From positions 1 to 64,000 of the forward strand of contig CAVYHD010000013.1 of NCBI GenBank assembly GCA_963768075.1: a DNA stretch of 64,000 nt, in the 5' to 3' direction. The DNA is from QHXW01 sp963768075 (GTDB lineage Bacteria > Acidobacteriota > Terriglobia > Bryobacterales > Bryobacteraceae). Positions 45,468-54,908 of the stretch are shown piece by piece. The notes below the pieces were generated by a model, which had not been told where the DNA came from, did no database searches, and was given only the letters and a program-made list of their open reading frames with translations. Position numbers and translations under genes: made by a program. The stretch's first letter is position 1, and the number at the start of each line of letters is the position of its first letter.

Positions 45468-45536
45468 CTCTTCTTCTCGTCACTTGAATTTCTAGTACAA
45501 CTGAGCACCGGTGGTAAAGGTGAAGGGGATTTCCGT

Positions 45537-46046
45537 ATGACCTTCGAAGTCGGTGATAAGGTGGTGTACCCAAATCAGGGGGTCGGCACCATCGAAAACA
45601 TCAGTAGTCGTTCCTTCGGCACTCAATTCGAAAAATTCTACTTACTGCGTTTGGTCTATGGCAGCATGACCGTAATGGTGCCATTTTCCAACGTGGACAC
45701 CATCGGGTTGCGGAAAATTACGCGCAATGCCGAGATCACGCGAGTGCTGGCGTTCCTTTCCAGCGGAAGTTGCCAGTTTCACGGCGACTGGAAGTCGCGC
45801 TTTAAGGAGAATTCCGAAAGGATGCTGAGCGGGAGCCTGCTCAGCGTCGCGGAAGTTTTGAAAGGTCTGCTGCTGCTGCAGATTGAAAAACCGCTCTCCT
45901 TTCGGGAGAAAAAAATGCTGGACCGCGCGCGGCACATGCTGGTGACGGAGCTTTCCATGGCCCGGCGCGTTTCAGAGGTGGAAGCGGTGGTGCAGTTGCA
46001 ACGGGCCCTCGGAAAGGCGCAACTGACGCTACCGCCGGTGCTTTGA
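45537..46046 (+). CDS. carD: CarD family transcriptional regulator
   Basis: 169 residues. The CarD/TRCF RNA-polymerase-binding Tudor-like domain is clear: FEVGDKVVYPNQGVGTIENI then EKFYLLRLVYGSMTVMVPFS. The C-terminal helical domain (NAEITRVLAFLSSGSCQFHG to LSMARRVSEVEAVVQLQRAL) contacts DNA at the upstream edge of the bubble in CarD proteins. CarD stabilises open complexes at many promoters, so its own promoter being of strong form is fitting. The gene is followed by the cox operon. Confidence 0.9.
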   Translation: MTFEVGDKVVYPNQGVGTIENISSRSFGTQFEKFYLLRLVYGSMTVMVPFSNVDTIGLRKITRNAEITRVLAFLSSGSCQFHGDWKSRFKENSERMLSGSLLSVAEVLKGLLLLQIEKPLSFREKKMLDRARHMLVTELSMARRVSEVEAVVQLQRALGKAQLTLPPVL

Positions 46047-46168
46047 TCGCGCGTGCGTCGTCGAGCGGCAGCCCACGTGTTTTCAATTGCGAGTTGCGAT
46101 TTGGCGGCGCTTTGTGTTAGCGTCTATCCCTTAGCCCGTACCCCGGGTACTTTCATTCTGGAGTGTGC

Positions 46169-46954
46169 ATGCTGCTTGGTGCAGTAATCTGGGTCCTGAC
46201 GCTGGTTATCTGCTACGTCTTCCTGGGTCGTTACTGGTGGTTCCCGCCTCCGATCTCGCAACACGGCAAGTTTTACGATGCGCAGTTCATGCTCACGTTG
46301 TGGGTAACGGGGATTATTTTCTTCTGCGCGCAAATGGCGTTGGGGTACGCGATCATAAAGTTCCGCGACCGCGGCGGCACGGCGCGCTATTCGCACGGCA
46401 ATAACGTCCTGGAAGTGATATGGACGTCGGCGACGGCCATTCTGTTTATCGGCTTGGTGCTCGCGGGAACGCGCATCTGGGCGGCGGTGCATTTCGAGGA
46501 AGCGCCGGCAAACGCCATGCGCATCGAAGTGATGGCCAAGCAGTTTGCCTGGAGCTTCCGCTACCCCGGTCCGGATGGGAAGTTTGGGAAAACCGACGTT
46601 AGGCAGGTGAACGACCAGGGCGGCAATCCGTTTGGGATCGACGATAAGGACCCCGCAGGCAAAGATGACATCTCCAGCGCATCCCTCAAGGTTCCGGTTG
46701 GAAAGCCGATTCAGCTGATCCTGAAATCGCGCGACGTGATTCACAACTTCTTTGTGCGCGAGCTGCGGCTGAAGCAGGACATCGTGCCCGGCATGGAGAT
46801 TCCCTTCCATTTCCAGGCGGACCAGATCGGCACCTATGAAGTCCCGTGTTCGGAGCTGTGCGGGCTCGGACACCACCAGATGCGGACCACACTCGAAGTG
46901 ATGTCCGAAGCGGACTTCCAGAAATGGTTGCAGGAGCAGGCCGCGCAGAAGTGA
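46169..46954 (+). CDS. coxB: Cytochrome c oxidase subunit II
   Basis: 261 residues from the ATG at 46169 (TGGAG upstream). Two membrane helices (LLGAVIWVLTLVICYVFLG; LTLWVTGIIFFCAQMALGYA) and a periplasmic CuA domain with CSELCGLGHHQM, plus the earlier His in DVIHNFFVRELRL. There is no cytochrome c domain. It receives electrons from a c cytochrome. It is the first gene of an operon of six, with gaps of 50 bases or less. Confidence 0.9.
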   Translation: MLLGAVIWVLTLVICYVFLGRYWWFPPPISQHGKFYDAQFMLTLWVTGIIFFCAQMALGYAIIKFRDRGGTARYSHGNNVLEVIWTSATAILFIGLVLAGTRIWAAVHFEEAPANAMRIEVMAKQFAWSFRYPGPDGKFGKTDVRQVNDQGGNPFGIDDKDPAGKDDISSASLKVPVGKPIQLILKSRDVIHNFFVRELRLKQDIVPGMEIPFHFQADQIGTYEVPCSELCGLGHHQMRTTLEVMSEADFQKWLQEQAAQK

Positions 46955-47003
46955 GACCCGGCCGCGGCGTTTCCGTCAGTTCAGCAATGTTAGAGGAGAG
47001 AGC

Positions 47004-48755
47004 ATGGCCTCACCCATAATTCATGCGCACCACGCGCCCACGGGCTTCATTCGACGTTATATTTTCAGTCTCGACCACAAGGTGATTGGCGTCCAGTACT
47101 ACTTTCTAGCGCTGTTCTCGGTCTTCCTGGGAATGGCGCTGTCGGTACTGATGCGGTTCCACCTGGTGTATCCCGACGCCAAGGTCTCGTGGTTTGAGAC
47201 GCTGTGGAAAACGGGCGCTTCGGGGGGCATCATGACGCCCGAACTGTATCTGTCGCTGATGACCATGCACGGCACCATCATGGTCTTTTTCGTACTGACC
47301 ACGGCTCCGCAAAGCGGTTTCGGGAACTACTTCCTGCCGATTCAGATTGGCGCCGAGGATATGGCGTTCCCGGTGCTGAACATGCTCTCGTTCTGGACCA
47401 CCTTTCTGGCGCTGGTCGTGATGGTGTCGGCGTTCTTCGTGCCCGGCGGCGCGCCGCTCGCGGGCTGGACCGCGTACCCCCCGCTGAGCGCGGTGGGAGC
47501 ACTGTCGGGGCCCGGCGAGGGATTGGGCCAGACGCTATGGATTATCAGTATTGCGATCTTCTCCGGCGCGTCGCTGATGGGTGCAATCAATTTTATCGCC
47601 ACCACCATTGACCTGCGGGCGAAGGGCCTCTCTATGATGCGGCTCCCGCTCACCTGCTGGAGCTGGTTCGTCACGGCGATTCTGGGACTGCTGGGTTTTG
47701 CGGTGCTGCTGGCGGCGGGCGTGCTCTTGCTGCTTGACCGGCTGGCCGGCACCAGCTTCTTCCTGCCAGCGGGACTCCTGGTAAGCGACCAGATCCTCAA
47801 TCACAAGGGTGGGTCTCCGCTGCTGTGGCAGCACCTGTTCTGGTTCTTCGGCCATCCGGAGGTTTATATCGCGATTCTGCCCGGCATGGGCGTGGCTTCG
47901 CAGCTGCTTTCGACGTTTTCGCGCAAGCCCATCTTCGGCTATCGCGCCATGGTGTACGCCATTTTGAGCATCGGCTTCCTGGGATTCTTCGTCTGGGGCC
48001 ACCACATGTTCATGAGCGGCATGAACCCCTATTCGGCCTTCGCCTTCTCGGTGCTCACGATGTCGATCGGGGTTCCGTCGGCCATCAAGACATTCAACTG
48101 GATCGGCACACTATGGGGCGGCAGGATCCGCTTCACGACCGCCATGCTGTTCGCGTTGGGCTTCGTCTCGTTGTTTATCACGGGCGGCATCAGCGGCATC
48201 TTCCTGGGCCAGCCGGCACTCGATCTTTACTTCCACGACACGTACTTCGTGGTGGGCCACTTCCATATGATCATGGGCGTCGCCGCGATCTTCGGCATGT
48301 TCGCGGGAACGTTTTACTGGTTCCCCAAGGTGACGGGGCGCTATATGGGTGAAAAGCTGGGAAAGATCCACTTCTACCTGACGTTCATCGGCGTGTATGC
48401 GATCTTCACCCCTATGCATTACCTGGGGATAGCAGGCAATCCACGACGCTATTCGGATTTCACCAATTTCGATTTTCTGGGCAAGTTGATGCCGGTCCAT
48501 ACGTTCATGACGTACGCGGCAATGGTCACCGCGGCGGCTCAATTCATCTTCCTGTTCAATCTGATCTGGAGCGCGATGAAGGGCAAGCCAGCGCCCATGA
48601 ATCCGTGGGAAGCGACGACGCTCGAGTGGACGATCCCATCGCCGCCGCCGTTCGATAACTTCGCCGGCCACCACCCGGTGGTCAATCACGGTCCGTATGA
48701 ATACAGCGTGCCGGGGGCGGCGAAGGATTACATTATGCAGTCGGACCCGGTATAG
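47004..48755 (+). CDS. coxA: Cytochrome c oxidase subunit I
   Basis: 583 residues, heme-copper oxidase of the A family. CuB ligands and the Tyr: FFGHPEVYIAILPGMG and WGHHMFMSG. Heme a3 and a ligands: HDTYFVVGHFHMIMG. The D-channel entry Asp is in GAEDMAFPVLNML, and the K-channel Lys is in SAIKTFNWIGTLWGG, so both proton paths look intact. The end has a short hydrophilic tail. The enzyme reduces oxygen and pumps protons. Confidence 0.95.
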   Translation: MASPIIHAHHAPTGFIRRYIFSLDHKVIGVQYYFLALFSVFLGMALSVLMRFHLVYPDAKVSWFETLWKTGASGGIMTPELYLSLMTMHGTIMVFFVLTTAPQSGFGNYFLPIQIGAEDMAFPVLNMLSFWTTFLALVVMVSAFFVPGGAPLAGWTAYPPLSAVGALSGPGEGLGQTLWIISIAIFSGASLMGAINFIATTIDLRAKGLSMMRLPLTCWSWFVTAILGLLGFAVLLAAGVLLLLDRLAGTSFFLPAGLLVSDQILNHKGGSPLLWQHLFWFFGHPEVYIAILPGMGVASQLLSTFSRKPIFGYRAMVYAILSIGFLGFFVWGHHMFMSGMNPYSAFAFSVLTMSIGVPSAIKTFNWIGTLWGGRIRFTTAMLFALGFVSLFITGGISGIFLGQPALDLYFHDTYFVVGHFHMIMGVAAIFGMFAGTFYWFPKVTGRYMGEKLGKIHFYLTFIGVYAIFTPMHYLGIAGNPRRYSDFTNFDFLGKLMPVHTFMTYAAMVTAAAQFIFLFNLIWSAMKGKPAPMNPWEATTLEWTIPSPPPFDNFAGHHPVVNHGPYEYSVPGAAKDYIMQSDPV

Positions 48756-48770
48756 CGCGAAAATTAGGGG

Positions 48771-49415
48771 ATGGCTGGATCAATCACCACTGACGTTATT
48801 GGAGGCCGCGGCGCCCCACCGCCGCCGGCGCGGAATTTTGGCGGCGGCGATGGCGAGTCGGGTGGGCGCGGGGCGCACCGGCGGGCATCCATCACGGGAC
48901 TAATGGTCCTGTTGGCCGCGAGCGTAATGTTTTTCGCGGCATTCACCAGCGCTTTCTTCGTGCGCCGCGGGATGTCCGATGACTGGCTAACCACGCCGAT
49001 GCCGCGTATCCTCTGGCTAAACACCGGGGTGCTGGTGGCGTCGAGCATTGCGCTCGAACTGGCGCGGCGCTCGCTCCGTTCCGGGCAGCGAGCCGCCTTC
49101 AATCGCTATTGGACGGGCGCGACAATTCTGGGAGTGCTGTTTCTGTGCGGCCAATATGCCGCATGGCGGGAATTGCACAGCGCCGGGTTTTATCTGGCGA
49201 CCAATCCCTCCAGCTCATTTTTCTTTCTGTTGACGTGCGTACACGCCGTACACCTGATAGGCGGCATCACGGCGCTGGGTTACATCGACGTGCAGGCGTT
49301 CCTGCTGCGGCTGGGGCCCGGCAAGCGGACCGCCGTCGACGTGAGCGCATATTTCTGGCATTTTTTAGACGCCATCTGGATCTTCCTGATGGCTTTATTT
49401 TTCTTCTGGGGGTAA
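48771..49415 (+). CDS. Cytochrome c oxidase subunit III (first copy)
   Basis: 214 residues; after a Gly/Pro-rich start, helices of a subunit III type follow: GLMVLLAASVMFFAAFTSAF, then WLNTGVLVASSIALELARRS, ATILGVLFLCGQYAAWREL and the pair FFFLLTCVHAVHLIGGITAL and DVSAYFWHFLDAIWIFLMAL. This is the common subunit III core. It starts 15 bases after coxA. A second subunit III-like gene follows. Confidence 0.85.
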   Translation: MAGSITTDVIGGRGAPPPPARNFGGGDGESGGRGAHRRASITGLMVLLAASVMFFAAFTSAFFVRRGMSDDWLTTPMPRILWLNTGVLVASSIALELARRSLRSGQRAAFNRYWTGATILGVLFLCGQYAAWRELHSAGFYLATNPSSSFFFLLTCVHAVHLIGGITALGYIDVQAFLLRLGPGKRTAVDVSAYFWHFLDAIWIFLMALFFFWG

Positions 49416-49422
49416 CGCACGA

Positions 49423-50052
49423 ATGTCCGACGCCAAAGCCGCGGTCATGGATTCCGCCTGGCAAGGAGGCACACGTCCGTACGCAGTGAATTCGAAGAAG
49501 TTCGGAATGTGGCTGTTCATCATTTCGGACGCGCTCACGTTCTCTGTGCTGTTGATGGCCTACACGTATCTTCGTCTCTCGACGCCCGACTGGCCCAAGC
49601 CCTTCATTTTCGTGCCGAGCATTATCTTCTCGAGCATCATGACGTTCTGCCTGCTCTCGAGCAGCTTGACGATGGTGATGGCGGTGCACTCGATGAACCA
49701 CGGCAAACGCGCCGCGACGGTGAAGTGGATCCTCGCCACCATGGCGTTTGGCCTGGGGTTCGTGGCGCTGCACTTGACGGAATGGCTGAACCTCATCAAC
49801 AACGAGCACGTCACGCCGTTCAGTAACGAATGGGGCGTGCCGTTGTTCGGCGGGACGTTCTTTGCGCTCACCGGGCTGCACATGACGCACGTCATTATCG
49901 GCGTCATTTATCTGAGTATCATCGCGTTTGCGGTGGGGCGTGGAAAATTCAAGTATGAGGACGTAGAGGTGAGCGGCCTCTACTGGCACTTCGTGGATTT
50001 GGTTTGGATGTTCATCTTCCCGCTGGTTTATCTGATGTCGGCCAGGCTTTAG
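49423..50052 (+). CDS. coxC: Cytochrome c oxidase subunit III (second copy)
   Basis: 209 residues, a second heme-copper oxidase subunit III. Core motifs: FGMWLFIISDALTFSVLLMA; LTEWLNLINNEHVTPFSNEW; FFALTGLHMTHVIIGVIYLS; GLYWHFVDLVWMFIFPLVYL. The last has the Trp-His-Phe-Val-Asp signature of subunit III. Both subunit III genes are complete, so the operon carries two. It is 7 bases after the previous gene. Confidence 0.9.
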   Translation: MSDAKAAVMDSAWQGGTRPYAVNSKKFGMWLFIISDALTFSVLLMAYTYLRLSTPDWPKPFIFVPSIIFSSIMTFCLLSSSLTMVMAVHSMNHGKRAATVKWILATMAFGLGFVALHLTEWLNLINNEHVTPFSNEWGVPLFGGTFFALTGLHMTHVIIGVIYLSIIAFAVGRGKFKYEDVEVSGLYWHFVDLVWMFIFPLVYLMSARL

Positions 50053-50060
50053 GAGCGATC

Positions 50061-50384
50061 ATGAGCGATCATAGCGAAGCGGTGGCGGTAGAACACGTTG
50101 GTGGCACGACGCGGTTGTTCCTTTACGTCTGGGTGGCGCTGCTGGTGATGACGGCGGCGGAGGTTTTCCTGGCCTACGAGCAGTTGCCCACGCTGATCAT
50201 GCTGACGGCGCTGTTGGGATTGTCGATCATCAAGGCGGCGCTGATCATTGCCTATTTCATGCACCTGAAGTTTGAGAAGCTCAGCCTGTTCCTGACGCTG
50301 TTTCCGATGCTGGTGCTGTGTATACTGTTAATGATGATGTTCATGCCGGATTCCATTCGTGCGCTCATGATGAGGCCGCAATGA
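50061..50384 (+). CDS. Cytochrome c oxidase subunit IV-type protein
   Basis: 107 residues with three membrane helices (LFLYVWVALLVMTAAEVFLA; LIMLTALLGLSIIKAALIIA; LFLTLFPMLVLCILLMMMFM) and the short linker YFMHLKFEKLSL typical of prokaryotic COX IV/CtaF. GGAG lies nine bases before the ATG at 50061. Its TGA overlaps the next start (ATGA). Confidence 0.8.
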   Translation: MSDHSEAVAVEHVGGTTRLFLYVWVALLVMTAAEVFLAYEQLPTLIMLTALLGLSIIKAALIIAYFMHLKFEKLSLFLTLFPMLVLCILLMMMFMPDSIRALMMRPQ

Positions 50385-50653
50385 AACGGATAGCGGCGCT
50401 GGTTCCTCTGGCGGCAGCGAACGCCTTTGCGCAGTGCGTGATGTGTTTTCGCACGGCAGCGGCGCAAAACGCGGCACGCGCGCGCGTGATGAATATGGGC
50501 ATTATCATCATGCTGATCCCGCCGGTCCTGATCCTGGCCGGGTTCATGCTGCTTTGCTACAGGCGGCGAAACGCCTACGCTGACGTGGAACCGGGGCAAG
50601 CCGCCCTGGTCGAAGCCGAGATGTCCGAAGTATTCTCCAGCAGCCGAAGCTGA
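50381..50653 (+). CDS. Small membrane protein with a CxxC pair, last gene of the cox operon
   Basis: 90 residues: a short signal-like start (IAALVPLAAANAFAQ), then CVMC and FRTAAAQNAARARVMNMGII, one strongly hydrophobic helix (IIMLIPPVLILAGFMLLCYR) and an acidic tail. The start codon overlaps the stop of the subunit IV gene. A copper-binding or assembly role would fit the CxxC and the location, but this is inference. Confidence 0.6.
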   Translation: MKRIAALVPLAAANAFAQCVMCFRTAAAQNAARARVMNMGIIIMLIPPVLILAGFMLLCYRRRNAYADVEPGQAALVEAEMSEVFSSSRS

Positions 50654-50749
50654 GCGGTCGGACGAGGGTGTCCGCCCCACATCGCAACACAACGCCCTGA
50701 GACGGGACATAATAGACATTGTTACGTCTCCTCAGGAGGATCAGCCGCC

Positions 50750-51988
50750 GTGAAGCGCAGAGATTTCCTCTCCGTCCTGGCCACACCCGTTTTGCTCCCG
50801 CGCGGAATCGCGGCGGCTACGGATGCTCCGGCATGGCCGCAATGGCGAGGCCCGGAACGCTCCGGAGTTTCCGTTGAAACCGGTCTGGCGAAGTCGTGGC
50901 CCGCGGGAGGGCCGGCGGCGCTGTGGTCTGTTTCGAGCCTCGGCGAAGGCTACGGCTCGCTAGCGATCAGCGGCGACCGCATCTATGTGCAGGGTGTCCG
51001 GGAGCACGAAAGCACCGTATTTTGTTTGAGCCGCCGGGATGGCAAAACGGCGTGGGCCACTAGCCTTGCGGGCAGAATGGAGCAGGATCGCGGTAACGGG
51101 CCGAGAGGCACGCCGACACTCGATGGCGACCACCTTTATGCGCTGGCCGAGAACGGCGAACTGGCGTGTGTGCGCGCGCAAGACGGCACGAAGGTTTGGC
51201 GTCGCAATATCCTGCAAGACTTCAAGGGGCAGAATCCGCACTGGCTGCTGAGCGAATCACCGCTTGTCGATGGCGATCGCGTGATCGTGACGCCAGGCGG
51301 TCCGGATGCAACCGTCGTGGCGTTGGACAAGGCTTCGGGAAAGACAATCTGGACGAGCCAGGGACTGAGCGACAACGCATCCTACTCCTCCTGCGTCCTC
51401 GGGGATGTGCAGGGTGTGCGAACGATCATGGCGCTCACCAGCCAGGCGGGCGTGGGCGTCCGGGCGAGCGACGGGAAGCCGATGTGGAGATATGAGCGTG
51501 TGGCCAATCGCACGGCGAACATCGCGACGCCCGTGTTTCACGACAACAAAGTCTTTTACACTTCGGGGTACGGCACCGGCTGCGCACTGCTGGGTCTGAC
51601 GGCGCAGAACGGTATCGTGAAAGCCGAAGAAATCTATTTCAGCGGCGAGATGCAGAACCATCATGGTGGCGTGGTGGTCCTGGGCGGATATCTGTACGGG
51701 TATTCCAACAACATTCTCACCTGCCTGGAATACGCCACGGGCCGCGTCGCGTGGAAAGACCGCGCCGTGGGCAAGGGCTGCCTGATGGCCGCCGATGGCA
51801 GCTTGTATCTGTTGAGCGAAGGCAATGTCGCCGGCCTGGCGGAGGCGACGCCGGAGGGTTACCGGGAGAAGGGGCGGTTCTCGATTCCCGACCAGGGCTG
51901 GCCGAGTTGGGCGCATCCCGTAGTTTGCGGCGGACAGCTTTACATCCGGAATCAGGGTTGGCTTGGCTGTTTCCGTGTGCAGGCCTGA
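50750..51988 (+). CDS. PQQ-like beta-propeller repeat protein (Tat-exported)
   Basis: 412 residues. Tat-like start KRRDFLSVLATPVLLPRGIA. Then PQQ-like propeller blades: AWPQWRGPERSGVSVETGLA (the WPQWRGP start), DGKTAWATSLAGRMEQDRGN, DGTKVWRRNILQDFKGQNPH, VVALDKASGKTIWTSQGLSD and GRVAWKDRAVGKGCLMAADG. There are no heme motifs and the PQQ site is not evident. Such outer-face propellers act as scaffolds or oxidoreductases in Planctomycetes and Acidobacteriota. It has AGGAGG before the start. Confidence 0.85.
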   Translation: MKRRDFLSVLATPVLLPRGIAAATDAPAWPQWRGPERSGVSVETGLAKSWPAGGPAALWSVSSLGEGYGSLAISGDRIYVQGVREHESTVFCLSRRDGKTAWATSLAGRMEQDRGNGPRGTPTLDGDHLYALAENGELACVRAQDGTKVWRRNILQDFKGQNPHWLLSESPLVDGDRVIVTPGGPDATVVALDKASGKTIWTSQGLSDNASYSSCVLGDVQGVRTIMALTSQAGVGVRASDGKPMWRYERVANRTANIATPVFHDNKVFYTSGYGTGCALLGLTAQNGIVKAEEIYFSGEMQNHHGGVVVLGGYLYGYSNNILTCLEYATGRVAWKDRAVGKGCLMAADGSLYLLSEGNVAGLAEATPEGYREKGRFSIPDQGWPSWAHPVVCGGQLYIRNQGWLGCFRVQA

Positions 51989-51998
51989 CGGCGGCCAA

Positions 51999-54374
51999 TC
52001 ATTTGCCCACCGCCAGTACATTCGCGGTGTCCAGCGAGACTTTGGCCGGCGCTTGCTTTAGCGCCACCGTGAACTCCTCGGGGGCGCCGGACGTTCGCAC
52101 CCATTTGACCTGATGCGCGGAGCCGCTCTGGATCTCTACCGGCACCTGCACGCTGAATTCGGAATCAACGTCGGTTTGCGACACCTTGCCGGTCAGCTTG
52201 ACGGCTGGCGCGCGGCCGCGCAACGAATAGCTGAGAGTGAGCGTCGGGATTCCCGTACCGTACACCCACTGCTCGAAAAACGTCTCGAGCTTCGGGTCGT
52301 CTGAGCCGGGCGGCTGAAATTCCGCCGCCAGCTCGCGGAACTGCTCGGTTGAAATCGTCTTCCATTCATAGCGGTGGCGTAATTCGGCCAGCATGGCGGC
52401 AAAGCGCTCATCGCCGATCCGTACGCGCAACATGTGCAAAATCCAGGAACCCTTTCCGTAGGTGATGCTGTTCCACGCAACCGGCGAGTGCGAGCTCTCC
52501 AAGCGCGCTCCGAGCACGATCGGTCCGGCGGATTCGGCCGTCTGGCCGTCCGGATCCTTCTTCAGGAGATCCTGCCGGTAACTCTCCAGAGCCGCATCCA
52601 GCGCGCCTCGCCCGTCGCGGTTCTCCAGATACAGCAACGCCGAGTAGTTGGCGAGTGCTTCCATTAGCCAGTTATCGCGGTAGCTAGCCACGCCCACGAC
52701 GTTACCCCACCACTGATGCGCGGTTTCATGAGCTTCGATCAGATCGATGAAGAACGTTTGGTCGCGGCGGTTCAGGCTGGCCATGGCCTGATCCCCGCGC
52801 CGCAGATACGACAAAGTCGAGAGGTACACCAGCCCCGGAAAACCCTGGCCGAAGGTGCCCGGGATGGGTGAAACCTCGAGCGTCTTGAGCGGCGGCGGTC
52901 CGAATCTTGCGGTCATGAACTCCAGGCTGGAGGCAATTTCGGTAGCCAGCTCCTCGAGCCGCGCGGGCGGATACGGCGGTTGAGGCGGCAAAGGTTCCTG
53001 TGTGACGGCACGCCTGCGGCCGCGGGGCGTGACTGCGGCATCCACCGGCTTCGGCTGCAAGGCGCTCTCGCCCGCCCGATTCGCGCAGACTTCGACGGTG
53101 TAACCGTTGCGCACCAGGCGCGTCCGCTCGTACATACCCAGGTTGAAGCCGGCGAAACGAATCGGCACGGGCGTCACCCGCCGCATGATGCGCCAATCGC
53201 CGTCCGTCGTGTCGGACACAACGTCACCGGGCGTCACCAGGCCGAGCTCTTTTGGATAGCGGAACGTCAAGTCATAGCGCGCGAACTGCATGTCGAAGTT
53301 GGGGTACCAGGTGCCGCGCGGGCCCACAAAGTACACCTGATTGCCGGCGTCCTCCACAACCGGGCCTGCGTGATGAAACTGCACGTCGTGATCGCGACCG
53401 GCATCGAGCGAATGCGGCGCCATCACCAGAAACAAAGTATTTCCGTCGTTGCGAATCAGGTTGGAGCGAAGCGATTCCGGCTGGAGCACTTCCGCCGGCT
53501 CCCCATCGATCGTCGCCGAGGAGACTTGCATACCGCCGGCAATCTCGAACGGCAACACACGTTCGCCGCTCTCCGCCAACGTGATTCTCACGTTCGTGGT
53601 AGCGCGCAGCATCAGATCAGGTTCGACGGTAGCATCGATGTGGTAGTCCTTGACGGTGAGTTCGGGCTGCGGCGCTTTACGAACGCCCTTGCGGTATGGC
53701 GCCGCGGTGAAGCTCGTCCACACGTCGAAAAACGTCATATTATTTCGCGACGTTATTTTGCCGGCAACGATTTGCTCTTCCGATCGCGGCTCGTAAACCA
53801 CGTCGAAGTTGCCAAGCTTCCTGCCGCTGACGGCGGCCACGAAACAGCCCTGCTGGCGATGACGCGGGGAGAGCAGGTCCAGCAGCAGACGCGCTTCGAA
53901 ACTCGACGCGAGATTGCGCACCACTGGCGTCCACTGCTCCGCCATGATCGCGCCCATTTCCGGCTGCGGGCGGTTGAACTCGTTGGCCCGGATCTGCCGC
54001 ATCAGGTCCGTGTAAGTATTGTCGCCAAACAAAAGAACGGCGGCGTTGACATGCTCGTCCAGATTCGGGCTTCCGGTGTAGACCAGGAGGGACCGGCGCT
54101 CGCTCCGGTCCGGCGGCATCAGCAGCAGCTCGGCGTCTCCCGCCTCAACATCAGCCGTGAACACCGCGGCGATGCGCACACCCTCCACCGGCTTGGCGAA
54201 AATCAAATAGCCATCGGTGAAGTAGAAGTGAATATCGTCTTTGCTGAACTGAACATCGTGGACGCGATAGCACTCGGCTCTGTCGAGTTCGACCTCGTGC
54301 ACGCCGCGCTCAAGTTCCACGCTGCCCGTGGCGGCATAGGAGACGATCGGGATCAGCACGGCCCACCAACGCAT
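51999..54374 (-). CDS. M1 family metallopeptidase
   Basis: 791 residues, secreted. The C-terminal catalytic part has the zinc motif HETAH followed by exactly 18 residues and then Glu (WLMEALANYSALL), the M1 pattern HExxH-x18-E. The N-terminal half has a beta domain (VKDYHIDATVEPDLMLRATT, as in M1 propeptide-like regions). Unusual is the first 300 residues: LELERGVHEVELDRAEC and a domain with FHFAKPVEGVRIA-type repeats, not found in PepN. It removes residues from peptides outside the cell. Confidence 0.85.
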   Translation of the reverse strand: MRWWAVLIPIVSYAATGSVELERGVHEVELDRAECYRVHDVQFSKDDIHFYFTDGYLIFAKPVEGVRIAAVFTADVEAGDAELLLMPPDRSERRSLLVYTGSPNLDEHVNAAVLLFGDNTYTDLMRQIRANEFNRPQPEMGAIMAEQWTPVVRNLASSFEARLLLDLLSPRHRQQGCFVAAVSGRKLGNFDVVYEPRSEEQIVAGKITSRNNMTFFDVWTSFTAAPYRKGVRKAPQPELTVKDYHIDATVEPDLMLRATTNVRITLAESGERVLPFEIAGGMQVSSATIDGEPAEVLQPESLRSNLIRNDGNTLFLVMAPHSLDAGRDHDVQFHHAGPVVEDAGNQVYFVGPRGTWYPNFDMQFARYDLTFRYPKELGLVTPGDVVSDTTDGDWRIMRRVTPVPIRFAGFNLGMYERTRLVRNGYTVEVCANRAGESALQPKPVDAAVTPRGRRRAVTQEPLPPQPPYPPARLEELATEIASSLEFMTARFGPPPLKTLEVSPIPGTFGQGFPGLVYLSTLSYLRRGDQAMASLNRRDQTFFIDLIEAHETAHQWWGNVVGVASYRDNWLMEALANYSALLYLENRDGRGALDAALESYRQDLLKKDPDGQTAESAGPIVLGARLESSHSPVAWNSITYGKGSWILHMLRVRIGDERFAAMLAELRHRYEWKTISTEQFRELAAEFQPPGSDDPKLETFFEQWVYGTGIPTLTLSYSLRGRAPAVKLTGKVSQTDVDSEFSVQVPVEIQSGSAHQVKWVRTSGAPEEFTVALKQAPAKVSLDTANVLAVGK

Positions 54375-54394
54375 GATTCCAGTCTACTGCGTGC

Positions 54395-54901
54395 TTACGC
54401 GAATATTTCGGCTAGCGGCACTTCGACTTTGATGCTCTCGGCCCGAAGCACACCGTCCTTGACCTCACGGCTGCCGTCCTGCGTATGCACGTGTGCCCGG
54501 CGGCTTTCCGGATTGATTACCCAGACGTACGGAATGCCGAACGCCAGATAGTCCGCGATCTTGTCTTCCAGATCGCCCGCGCGATCGTCGGGCGAAAGCA
54601 CTTCCACGGCGATGGCCGGCGGCTTCCGGATGATCGGTTCCGCGGGCTTTGCGCCGGCAACCACGGTCACGTCCGGAATACGAAAACGAGTCTTCTTCAC
54701 CTGAACGCGAACCTCGACACCGGCCCAGACGCCCTTCTTGTAGTGCGTTCGCAAATAATATGCGACAGCAGTCTGTACATCGCTGTGATCGACCTCTCCC
54801 ACGTTCCGCTCCACAATGCGACCGTCCACATATTCGCGATCCGCATCGGGAAAGCTTGTCCGCAGGTATTCTTCGACCGAAACCAGCGTGGCCGTGCCCA
54901 T
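54395..54901 (-). CDS. Uma2 family (DUF820) endonuclease-like protein
   Basis: 168 residues of the PD-(D/E)xK fold. Start LVSVEEYLRTSFPDADREYV with the Glu of helix 1, then RFRIPDVTVVAGAKPAEPII (Asp), AIAVEVLSPDDRAGDLEDKI (Glu, then Lys) and YVWVINPESRRAHVHTQDGS. Members are common in cyanobacteria and soil phyla, with no defined role. It stands alone between an M1 peptidase gene and a ceramidase-like gene. Confidence 0.85.
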   Translation of the reverse strand: MGTATLVSVEEYLRTSFPDADREYVDGRIVERNVGEVDHSDVQTAVAYYLRTHYKKGVWAGVEVRVQVKKTRFRIPDVTVVAGAKPAEPIIRKPPAIAVEVLSPDDRAGDLEDKIADYLAFGIPYVWVINPESRRAHVHTQDGSREVKDGVLRAESIKVEVPLAEIFA

Positions 54902-54908
54902 GGCTCTA

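Noticed and set aside
46137..46149. GTACC/GGTAC palindrome before the cox operon
   Set aside because: Arms of five are too short to argue for an operator on this evidence alone.
52980..54551. Long open frame on the plus strand (523 codons)
   Set aside because: It is antisense to the M1 peptidase gene, rich in Arg and His with no domain; shadow.
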